Part shown: positions 24,301 through 34,800 of the stretch, piece after piece | Position numbering within the stretch: the first letter of the stretch is position 1 | Layout of the letters: every line of letters starts with the position of its first letter | Origin: Enchytraeus crypticus | Taxonomy: Eukaryota > Annelida > Clitellata > Enchytraeida > Enchytraeidae | Length of the DNA: 64,000 nt | Assembly (NCBI GenBank): GCA_905160935.1 | Contig: CAJHZI010000548.1 | Location: 2,119,501-2,183,500 of the forward strand | Direction: 5' to 3' | Position numbers and translations under genes: made by a program | The notes under the pieces: model-generated | Told to the model about the DNA's origin: nothing | The model's database searches: none | Seen by the model: only the letters and a program-made list of their open reading frames with translations

Positions 24301-24570
24301 CATAATTTTAGAATCTTAGATATGTGAGTAATCGATTGTCATTAATTAGTTAACAAATGTGTAACTTTTTAGGTCTATCATGAGCAGGCTGATAGACAAA
24401 GGGTCGTGGTGCCGTTGTTACGTTCAGGTGAAGGTACCTGCAGCAATTACAGTGTGAACATGGGCTGGAACTGTCGAAGCAGATGTTCCTTTTTAGAGTT
24501 CAATTCAGAAAATTGTATTTTGGGCAAACAGTATACAATGATTTTACACTATTACAATAAAATAGGGCAG

Positions 24571-24748
24571 TAACGCCATAGAGATTTCTAACACCATAAA
24601 TGACGCATCCCTTTCTATTTAGAGAGCTACATTTTCTGCTTCATTATATTGCAACTTTGCAATAAAAGTTGCAATATAATGAAGCAGAAATGTAGATATC
24701 TATACAGAAAGAATGCGTCACTATGGCGCTAGAAATCTCTATGTCGCT
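24571..24748. mobile_element. Foldback/MITE-like element
   Basis: Two arms of about 80 bp face each other across a spacer of about 15 nt. The inner arm ends are perfect (TGCTTCATTATATTGCAAC and its complement) and the outer ends share CATAGAGATTTCTA. The arms differ by small gaps and substitutions. No protein is encoded, so any movement would need a transposase supplied in trans. Confidence 0.8.
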
Positions 24749-24922
24749 ATCATGCTATTATATTTGTTTATTGCTTGATTGCTAACAAATTGCTGGCAAT
24801 TTACGACTGTTTATGGAAATTAAATAAAAAATAATGGTTTTGCAAATTATCCATGCTTATTGTATGCGAATTTTCTAATTGACTGACGACGTTAAACTGC
24901 AGGAGTGGAGAATGTCTATTCG

Positions 24923-24976
24923 TGTCCCGACCATAGCTAAACTGAGATTCAAGGGAAAATAATAATGATGATGATG
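24923..24976 (+). mobile_element. Retroposon 3' end with (GAT)n tail
   Basis: GTCCCGACCATAGCTAAACT and GAGATTCAAGGGAAAA run directly into AATAATGATGATGATGG. Same terminal motif as 46.1 and 58.4 kb (+) and 20.3 and 34.1 kb (-). Confidence 0.65.
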
Positions 24977-25754
24977 GACATAGTATAATGTAATGCTAGC
25001 ATATTATTCATTTTCGAAAAATTTGGTTAAAAATCAATTTTCCATCCTCGATAACTGCTATAATTAACTGGGACATCTGGTTTAGGGCTTATGAGTTATC
25101 TTGTGCATCCATTTCTGTTTAAGCCTACGCGAAAGAAAGATCCTTTAACATCCGTTTCAATTTTACTGCAAATTATCGTCACCGGAAACGGCGCACAGCA
25201 AATAACTCGTTTCTCTGGAATATTTTAATCCTGCTGGTGTTACATTAAACGCTTAAAATAACTGATAATTATTTTATAAATTGACTGTTTTTCTACAAAT
25301 TTTCTCTGCATTTATTAATTGTTTGACTGATCTATCGAGAATAGATTGCAAAGCTCATCACGACTAGATGAAGGTTAGCGGTGACGTCAGTTGGGCGTCT
25401 AGATTTCCTTCTTCCGCTTCTTTAAATCTAACGTTTTAAGGCTCGTCCGTCACTGATTGCAGAGCCTTTAGGAACTTTTTACGGGAACGGGAGGGGGTGA
25501 CAACAACGATGGAAGTCCTGACCAGGAGGGAAGGGGCAAAATGGGATAATGAAATCTTTCACAGATGCCAAATATTTTCATACTTAGGCCAATTCTTTCC
25601 AGCTTTCCATTTTTTCATTTTTTAAATATTTTGTAAAACTAAATGATACTAGCGTTTTGCTTGAAAGGTCTTTTGATGCCTTGTTTGACTTTTTTGACAA
25701 CTGGGGCAAATCAGTGAGAGGTCTTGTTTCTTTGGGTAAGTCATCCGTCTGGAA
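24977..25754. other. Intergenic, nothing recognised
   Basis: No gene, RNA or repeat array recognised. Locally GC-richer around 25430-25550. Confidence 0.45.
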
Positions 25755-26080
25755 GGACAATTGTGGCAGCAGCTACAGTAGCTGCATATGCAGTAGCTAC
25801 AGAAGCAGTAGCTACCTACAGCTGTACTAGCTAGAGCATCAGCAGCCACAGATACAGTAGTTACAGCAGCAGCAGCTACAGATTCAGTAGCTAAAGCTGC
25901 AATAGTTAGATCTGCAGTATCTACAGCAGCAGTAGCTAAAGAGCATCAGTCGCTACAGCTGTACTAGCTACAGCATCAGTAGCTGCAGTAGCTACAGATT
26001 CAGTAGCTATTACTGCAGTAAATGCAGCAGAAGTAGCTACAGCATCATTAGCTAAAGCTGCTATAGCTACATCGACCGCA
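25755..26080. repeat. Minisatellite of GCAGTAGCTACA modules
   Basis: About 320 bp of 12-15-bp units mixing GCAGTAGCTACA, GCAGCAGTAGCTAAA and GCATCAGTAGCTACA. AGCT and TAGCTA palindromes recur in nearly every unit. Confidence 0.9.
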
Positions 26081-26454
26081 AGGTGATACTAGAGCAATGT
26101 AGGCCTACATAGCGGCTCTTGGAATCAATGGAAGCTAAGAATTGACAACAAAAGCGTAATGGCCGACTTGTTGTGACAGGTTGGTTAATGCTCGCAAACA
26201 AAATGGATTCGTATTTCAGTGTTCTTTGATAATCTTACGATCAATTTAGCTTTGCTCCGTGAATAATTTATCACATCCTCATAGTTCATGAAATTTACAC
26301 TGCAGGATGCTCAAATAGAGACCCCCTACATTGCATTATAACAGAAAATACAGAATACAAATTCCGCTAGGAGACAATCCCTAACAACATGTAATACGTA
26401 CAGTAGGCTATATTTTATGTGATATACTTTTTGATAGATTTTTTTTCTGAGTCG

Positions 26455-26560
26455 GTGGCTTATTGACAATTAAGTTGTTTGACAGCGGATCAGTAGGTAC
26501 AGGTTTGAAATCCAAAGTTCTCCTCGTCATTGGCATGCCATGGAGCAGGAAATTTTGGCT
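26455..26560 (+). mobile_element. SINE-A copy, strongly diverged
   Basis: TTTGACAGCGGATCAGTAGG, ACAGGTTTGAAATCC and CTCCTCGTCATTGG follow the order of the SINE-A head, B box and post-B-box segment, with many changes. Tentative. Confidence 0.4.
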
Positions 26561-27180
26561 AATGTTATACATGTTATACTTAGCTTTAGCTTTATCAGTT
26601 TTTAAATATAGGCCTGCCCGGCCAGCATCAGGGTCACTAAATTTAATATTTCTTTACCTGTAACAGTATGGGATATAAAAATGACGCATTGAGCTATATT
26701 GTGAGACAAATTGTGACCATTTAACATTATCAAGACTATACACTAACACTAATACAACACCAATAGGCCTGCTAACACTAACATCACATATTCTACAGGT
26801 AGAGAAAATGAAAAATAGCATATACATGTATAATTGTATTTGCTACAATTAATTTAAATCAGTAAGCAAACATTTTGAGTTAAGATCAGCTAGGCAAAAC
26901 TCAGCAAATGGTTCAGTAAGTTTTCTATTTTATGCAAAGATAGTCGACATGCATGGTATCTGCGGAGTAGACTGATGCAGAAATGTCCTATCGGCCTATA
27001 ATAAGGAAATATTAAATATAGGTGACCCCCATACCACTACCTTACCACGGATAGCAGTTATTGTATCGTTGGTAGGCGTCGACTTTTCGTTTTGCGTATA
27101 TCGGACATTGCCCTAGTGGATTCAGCGCTTAGGAGTAACAATTTAGAAATATACATGTAATTTGAGGTTTGCATTTGTCA
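26561..27180. other. Intergenic, nothing recognised
   Basis: No features supported. Confidence 0.45.
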
Positions 27181-27224
27181 ATCAGTAGCGCGAGTTGTTG
27201 TTGTTACTGCTGCTGCTTTCATGT

Positions 27225-27475
27225 GAACAGTTAAATAGACGGTTGAAGGCTTTTCTTTTTGACCACTTAAATTCAACCTTTGCACATGAACAGAGACCAA
27301 CACGAAAAACCTCCATTCCACTAGTGCCCTTCCTCGGACCGAACTCCCGGATTTTGGATCGCACCGTTTTTGGACCCCCACACTCTGCTCATCGGATGTG
27401 ATTTGATACCACAGTGCTCAATATTGTCATTGACGACAGTAGCACTTTAATTTTGTTGTTGTTGTTGTTGCTGTA
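27225..27475 (+). mobile_element. CR1/L2-like LINE 3' end with (TTG)n tail
   Basis: The + strand encodes NRRLKAFLFDHLNSTFAHEQ, matching the RQLKTYLF...SSVHEQRPAS end of the LINE in DMAP1 intron 2. It then has a 3' UTR with GACGACAGTAGCACTTTAAT and (GTT)n. It is a 5'-truncated copy of the same family in opposite orientation. Confidence 0.75.
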
Positions 27476-27857
27476 GTGCAGAGAAATGGAAGCATAAAAA
27501 CGCCGCAAAAGCTTATAAAAGCAATATTGTTTACACGGGCGAAATTAAAAGAAGTGTATGTTGTTTGTCTATTTGGATTGTTATTGTTTCCCAAAACTCT
27601 AAAATCTAAATTTGATATGAGTAGAGAATGTTCTCTTCTAGGTTGCTATTTATAGATATCACCAGGTTTCATAAGAAGAAGGTTTCACTATATCGTGATA
27701 TGCTACTCACAATAAATTGATAGCAGCTCCGGCCAGCGTTAAAGTTTAGATTTGTATATCAGCATAAGATTTCTTCCAGAGTAAACTGAGACTCTTACAT
27801 TCTCTTGTGCTATATTGAAATGTGAACTGCAATTAGCAGAGTTGGAAATAAATGCGG

Positions 27858-27883
27858 TATATATATATATATATATATATATA
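27858..27883. repeat. (TA)n microsatellite
   Basis: Thirteen perfect TA dinucleotides. Confidence 0.9.
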
Positions 27884-27929
27884 AACTTGATGAGAGTAAT
27901 CTTCAAGATTACCCTTCATTCACAATCAG

Positions 27930-28168
27930 AAATAACGAGCATTATAGTGAAATAATCAACTATGTTGATATCTATCTCATTTAATATCATATGTTTAAAC
28001 CGTTAGGCAATTTAGTCCATTTTCTGTATAACCAGTCCAGTGAATGTCCGAGATTTTACTTCCAGATCAGTGCGGCTGGGATTAGAACCCGCGAGGGTTC
28101 AATTCGCCCCAGGATCTGTAATTCAAAACTTTGCAACGTTACCCCTAAGCTATTAAGACATTCTAAAT
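27930..28168 (-). mobile_element. SINE-B copy, minus strand
   Basis: Read on the minus strand: TAGCTTAGGGGTAACG, GATCCTGGGGCGAATTGAAC, B box region GCGGGTTCTAATCCC, CGGACATTCACTGGACTGG, GTTGATTATTTCACTATAAT. It aligns end to end with 18340-18572 and lies upstream of DMAP1. Confidence 0.85.
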
Positions 28169-28352
28169 ATTGAAGAAATATTAAGAAATATTGTTGTGGT
28201 GTACAAAATAGCAACGAGTAACAAATTTGAAGTGTTACTGTCATCCATGCAACTTTTGCTTTTTAATGGGTTTGCTTCTATTCCATTTTATTTTCGTAAT
28301 TAATGTTTCTGTAATGAATGGTTACATGTAGTTAATTGGAAGGGATTGCTGT

Positions 28353-28359
<7 letters not shown>

Positions 28360-28414
<55 letters not shown>
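28360..28414. repeat. (TA)n microsatellite
   Basis: About 25 TA dinucleotides with one CA interruption at the left. It produces Tyr/Ile-alternating open frames that are not genes. Confidence 0.95.
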
Positions 28415-28417
<3 letters not shown>

Positions 28418-28599
28418 GAAAAACTATGCATATTAATAATGGCAGTAAATCCATTGTAATACTGAGGAAGGCAGTGGGAAACCACTTCAGAAACCATATT
28501 ATTCTCAAGCTGTAGGCTACACTAAGGTTTGGATAAAGCATAGTTATTTGTGAAGGGATTAACTCATCAATTGATGGTTTGCTGTTTATGGAACATGAA

Positions 28600-28808
28600 A
28601 AGTAGCATGTGAACAGGAATATGTACCTTGGACCGGTTGCTTGGCGGAATACTAGAGAGAGAGATTAATAATTAACAATTATTGTCATTTTGATTAGACA
28701 TTCCATGGTTTGTAACATTAATTGCATCCTCTGAAATATTAGAAGCCTAGAGATTTAAATATCTAATTCTAATTACCCGATACACAATATAGATCATAAA
28801 TAGCTGCG
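28600..28808 (+). promoter_or_regulatory. Likely 5' flank and 5' UTR of DMAP1
   Basis: The 200 bp before the start codon are AT-rich and carry no clear TATA box or CpG cluster. An in-frame TAA nine nt before the ATG (28797-28799 region) supports the chosen start. The transcription start cannot be placed from sequence. Confidence 0.35.
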
Positions 28809-31800
28809 ATGGCGAGTGATGTGCGTGATATCTTGGAACTTGATGGACCAGAAAATGACCGAGAAGAATATATCACAAAAGAAGCTCTCTTTGGTGACTC
28901 CAGAAAGGTTAGTTTTATAAATTGAATGTCTAGAACTGAATTTCTAATTTTTTTAAAGTGACAGGTACTCAGAACTTTCTTTACATATATAAGTAAAATA
29001 CTGGTTATATTGTAATGTCTAAAACTAATTCTCTTTCAAAGTAGTTTGTGCATGTGCTTCGTGAGATTATAACTTATTTTTGTTATTAATATTGATCTCT
29101 TTAATAATATTAAATAGTTCACTGATCATATTACTATACCTCTAGTTATTGGCACCTATGTTTATTTGAAAGTCTTCAAACACGGACAAACAATTGCAAA
29201 AGCAGGCAAATCAACAGTTCAAAGTGTGATCAACATATGTAGCATCAAACAGAAATTAAAACTTATTTAATTTTATAAAATTTAATTATTTGCTTGTTTG
29301 TGGATGTAGCTAAAGAAGAAACAGAAAACGGAGCAGAACTTTAAGAGGCCTGAGGGAATGCACAGAGAATTGTGGGGTCTGCTGTGGACAGATAATAAGT
29401 TTGTTTCTAGAAAAAAATTTATTTTACCACTTTTACACTGTGTATTTATTGTATTCTTGTTCATAATATACATATATGCCACATATATGTATATGGTACA
29501 TATATGCCTTGTATAATAATTACCAGAATTTACCAGAACAACAACAACAACAACAATATGAGTGCTACTGTCATCAATAACAACATCGAGCACTATTGAG
29601 ACAAAATCAAGCCGGCGAGCAAAAAGATGGTCCAAAACGGTGCAAATTCCAAAATCCAGATAATCAGTCCAAAGTACAGAGTATTAAAGAAAAGGAGGTT
29701 TAGACGCAGGTCGCTGCTCATGGACACTGGATGGAAAAGAGAGATGGAAAAGATAGGTCTTCAACTGCCTATGGAACTGATCATAGGAAAGCAAAGGCCG
29801 ATGTGCTTCAAATGAAGATCTCCGAAGATTAGATGGAAGAGAATTCCAGATCTGCGCTGCAGCATGCTGGAAAGAACGATTACATAGCTTAGAGCGCGAA
29901 GGTAAGCTAGGTCTCACAAGAGTAATTAATTTAGAAGACCGAGTAACAGCAGGCTGCATCACTTTAATCAAGTGAGACATACAAGGTTGTCCAGGGATGG
30001 TGATGGAGTTATAGGCTAACGAAGCTGTTTTGTAAATGATGCGCTCTTTAATCTTTAGCCAGTGCAAAGACTTTAAAATGGACGTAACGTGTGAGTACTT
30101 GAAACTACAAAAAATTGCTCACACAAGAGAATTCTGAACAAACTGCAATCGATCAATCTCACAGCCAGGGAGATTCAAAAACAGGGAATTGCAGTAGTCC
30201 AATTTCGATTGCACAATAGCAGCACCAATTGTAGCAGCTCTCTCACATGACAAATATGGACGACGAAGATCTCAGATATGAAAGAAACATGCTTGTGAAG
30301 TTTTAGTTATGTGTTCGTGGAAGGTTAGGTGTTTATCAAGGATAACACCGAGATTTCTCACAGAAGAAACAGGTGTTATTGTAATATCCGAAGATAACGT
30401 AAGAGTTTTCCCATTCAGCTTCAGAAGCTGTTGAGGTGTCCCAACCAACAAGAATTCAGTCTTAGATGGATTAAGTGCCAAAAAATTAGCAGACATCCAA
30501 GAGGATATAGACTGAAAACTTTGTTGCAGGAGGGTTTCAGCATCAGAGTAGGAGTTAGGGGTGAAACAAGTGTACATTTGAGTGTCATCAGCATATAGTT
30601 CATGATCAATAGAATGAGAAGAGATCAGTGAGCTTAAGGGTGTTGTATATAGGTTGAAGAGGATAGGACCAAGAACGGAGCCTTGAGGCACACCATACTT
30701 TAAGTGGGAAGGTGAAGAGACGTACTCCATCACTTTCACACTAAAAGAACGATCCCTCAGATAGGAAGAAAACCAAACAAGAACAATTCCACGAATACTG
30801 AACCAGGAAGAAAGACGTTCCAGAAGAATATTGTGATCAATGGTATCAAAAGCGGCCGAAAGATCAAGCATACATAATCCAGTTAAGCCTTGTGTGCACA
30901 TGGCATTGACAGTAGAATTGCACACAGATAGAAGCACCGTTTCAGTTGAACGATGCTTAGTATAAGCAGCTTGATGCTTATTAAATAGATCGCTCAGAAA
31001 GCTCATCCTTGGAATGAGTCTCTACTGGAGTATGAGGAGTAGAGTTAGGAGCTGGAGAGATAGATGCTCTAAGATTGCTTATCTTATCACTAAAGTAACT
31101 GAAAATTTGTTCAGGAAGTGACTCAACATGGGTAGAAGGAAGAGAAGGAGAAATAGATCTATATAAAAGATCATTAACAGTTTTCCATAATCTCTTGACA
31201 TTCACAGCCTTACTGACCAAAGAGGAGTAGTACTCTTTCTTAGCATTAGCAATAGCAGTACGATAAATCTTGTGTTGCAAATTAGAAACAGTTTTCCAAA
31301 AATCGGAATGGGTAAGACGCCACTTTCTTTCAGTTCTACAGCATGCACCCTTTAGCTTTCTCAGATCAGAGGTGTACCAAGGGTTAGATTTCTTAAGCTT
31401 CTTGGTAGTTAGAGGTGCATGCTTATCAAGTAGAGATGAAAGAGTAGTGTTATACTGTTTTACTAATTCATCAAGATCATTAGAAGGAGACTTGATCAAA
31501 GTCGAGTTTTCAAGATCAGAACAAAAGAGATCAAGATCAATACTATTAATACACCTAAATGAAACAGTAGCTGAATTTTTAATAGTATCTGGCTTAATAT
31601 GGTTATAAGTGAATACAGCAGGAAAATGGTCAGACGGCGAGTGAGATAAAATATTAACACTTAAAGGATCAATAGCAGAGAGACTTGGTCTCTTTGCTAT
31701 TAGTAACAACATCAAGTGTATGATGATCAATATGAGTAGCAACATTCACATGTTGAACAGCATTACAAGAGGACAGCAAAGTATTAAACTGCTGAGTTAA

Positions 31801-34800
31801 GGGATCAAGAGGATTATCAAGCTGAATATTGAGGTCACCTGTAATCACAAAGTCTGATTTAGAAGTTGTAAGGAAGGAGAGTAGGGCAGAAAACTCAGAT
31901 AAAAAGAGAGAAAAAGGTTTGGCATAGGTGGAGGAAAATGGTGGTCGATACACTGCAACAATATGCAGAGTACATGTGCCAAATTTGCCAGTGACTGAAA
32001 TTGCTTCAACTGAAGAAAATTTATGACAGTCATTGCTAAGGAGGGTAAAGGGCTTCCTTAGCATGAGAGCAACTCCACCACCCTTAGCACCAGATATCCT
32101 AGAGTCACGATTTGCAATAAACATATCATAACCTGGAGGAAGAATGGACATCAGTTCAGAAAGAGTAGTTATAGAGGATAGCCAAGTTTCACTGATAGCA
32201 AAACAGTCAAACTTGTGAGTCTCAGCCAAATCATGCAAAGCAATGATATGGTCTGAGTTAGAGAGGGATCGAATGTTAAGAGAGCAAAGAGAAATATTGT
32301 TTCGAAGAGAATTAACAGGAATTCTTGATCTAAGCATGCTTACAAGACTGATTAATCAGTAATTGTAAACAATACAGAAAGTACAATATAAAATACAATA
32401 TAGTATTACACAAATTACATAAAATGATACAAATACACAAAATTAACTAACGATCAAAATATAAACACTATAACTTTAACAATTTTAAACAGTAGAAGCA
32501 GTAAAAATAACTGCAACGGAATCAACTATAACGGTAAAATAACGGTCAAACTGTAAATTGATTTTTCAACAAAATAACTATATAACAGATTAACAATGCA
32601 ACATAGAACTATGAACTAAGTTAATAGTACGCCAATGTACTTAATCAAGTCTAAAACTATTCACTGAAGACGCTCAATTTCATTAAAAATCTATTTATTT
32701 ATTATAAATCAATAAATAAACAGTCCTGTCAACACAGAACTGCTACTATCTTTCATTATTGCAATTCTTCTTCAAACTTAGGTAGCAGGGAAAGGGGAAG
32801 AAAGCCATGATTTTATTTCCATTGCCAATCATACATCATTACAACATCCAGCTTGTTTTTAAAACTATTCACTGACACCGCATTAACAACCTTCTCACTC
32901 AAAGAGTTCCACCTATCAATCTCCTTATGAGAAAAAGAAAACTTTCCTATGTCTGTTCTCACTCTAGGCTTAAAGAGCTAGGCTGTTATAAGTGGACTTA
33001 ATGTCATATTTGCCAAGACATTCAGCTTTGACAAGCCTCCTGACTAAATCGATGTTTCATTTGAATTTCACATTTTTTACTATAAAACTTTTATTATAAA
33101 ACTGCCTTTAAACTCAAAACATTAAGGTTTAGACGTTATATTCTAGTTTTGTATAAAATGTTGTGCTTTATTAATTAATAAATTATTATAATTAAATATT
33201 AGTTAAACCTTTACTATTGTTATAATTATATTTGTATTTGATTCAAGCAAATGATGAAACTCTTACTCTGTATTCGTAGAGATGCTCCTCCGATCATGCC
33301 AACAGACACACAGCATGGCTACAAGCAGAATAAAGCTAAGATAGGTCAGAGCAAGGTCCGACCATGGAGGTGGACCCCTTTCACAAATCCTGCTAGAAAG
33401 GTTAACAAATACTGTTAGCTATTCATTGAATATTATTATACGTTATTTTGTGGTTAGAAATAAATAAATAAATCGCGCTCGTTCAACCATCGTATAGCAA
33501 CCTCATCAGCAGTGTGTAGCAGTATATTTACTTGCTTGATTACATTTATTGATCACATTATATAAGAGTGTATAATGTTAGAGCTCGATGGTGGTTTGGC
33601 TTGCCTACACACTGCTGATGAGGTTGCTAAACGATGGCTGAACGAATGCGATTTCCTTATTTATTTCTAACCACAACTTAACGTATAATAATCATATGCA
33701 GATACTCAGATATATTAAAAGAAATGGTAAATATTAAAATTTGTGAAGGTAACACTTTAAAATCTAGGACTTTTAGAGCAAGAACTATTTTTTATTTTAC
33801 TCCTCAGGATGGAACTATATTTTCTATTTTATTCCTCAGGATGGAGCTATATTTTCTATTTTATTCCTCAGGATGGAGCTATATTTTATATTTTATTTCT
33901 CAGGACGGAGCTATATTTCATCACTGGAGGCGTGTAGCAGACGAGGGGTTGGAATATCCATTTGCCAGATTCAACAAGGTTCTCATACTTACATATTTTT
34001 TAATCAGAACTTTCATAGTTAAATATATAAATATTGTCAATAGATATTACGAATTATGAGCGGACATCATCATCATCATTTTCTTCTCTTGAATCCCTGT
34101 TTAACGAGGGTTGTGATTAGAAAATTTTGTAGCAGTTTCTTAAGTCTAGGTGCTAACCAACTGAATGGCCTTTCTTGCTTAGGTTTGGATCTTAGTGCTT
34201 TGTCTCCTTTTACAGCATACACAGTTTACAGTTGGTCTATTCTTCAGCAACTCGGACACAACATAGGTATTAAATTAAATTTAAGCGTTCAGTCGTTGAA
34301 TATGTAGACAACTAGGTGAATAGGTGAATTAATCGAATGATTGATTGATGATGTAGACAGTTACATGAACTTATTGATTGATTGATTGATTGATTATGCA
34401 GACGGTTGATGTTCCTGTCTACTCGGATCTAGAGTATCAGCAGCACTTGCAGGATGACGGATGGACTAAACAGGAAACGGATTTCTTATTTGATCTATGT
34501 CGGAGGTTTGACAACCGGTTCATCGTCGTGCATGATCGCTGGGATAAGCAGCGATTCTCCAGTCGCGCCGTCGAGGATCTCAAAGAGAGATACTACAACG
34601 TCTGCAATCAGTTAGCGAAGGTCCAGGATTTAAATGTCTAAAGTTCACCTAGTCGGAGACATTTTATTGATTATAATTTTTAGATAATATAGATAATTAT
34701 TGTACTAAAATATGTTAAAAAGAAAAAAGCTAATGATAATGTCAGTTTCCTGACTCGAAAGCGATGTCAGTGACGGGCGAGACCAGGATTTGACCCCACG

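Noticed and set aside
31270-31608. 112-codon + strand ORF in DMAP1 intron 2
   Set aside because: Antisense shadow of the LINE linker region; no motif of its own.
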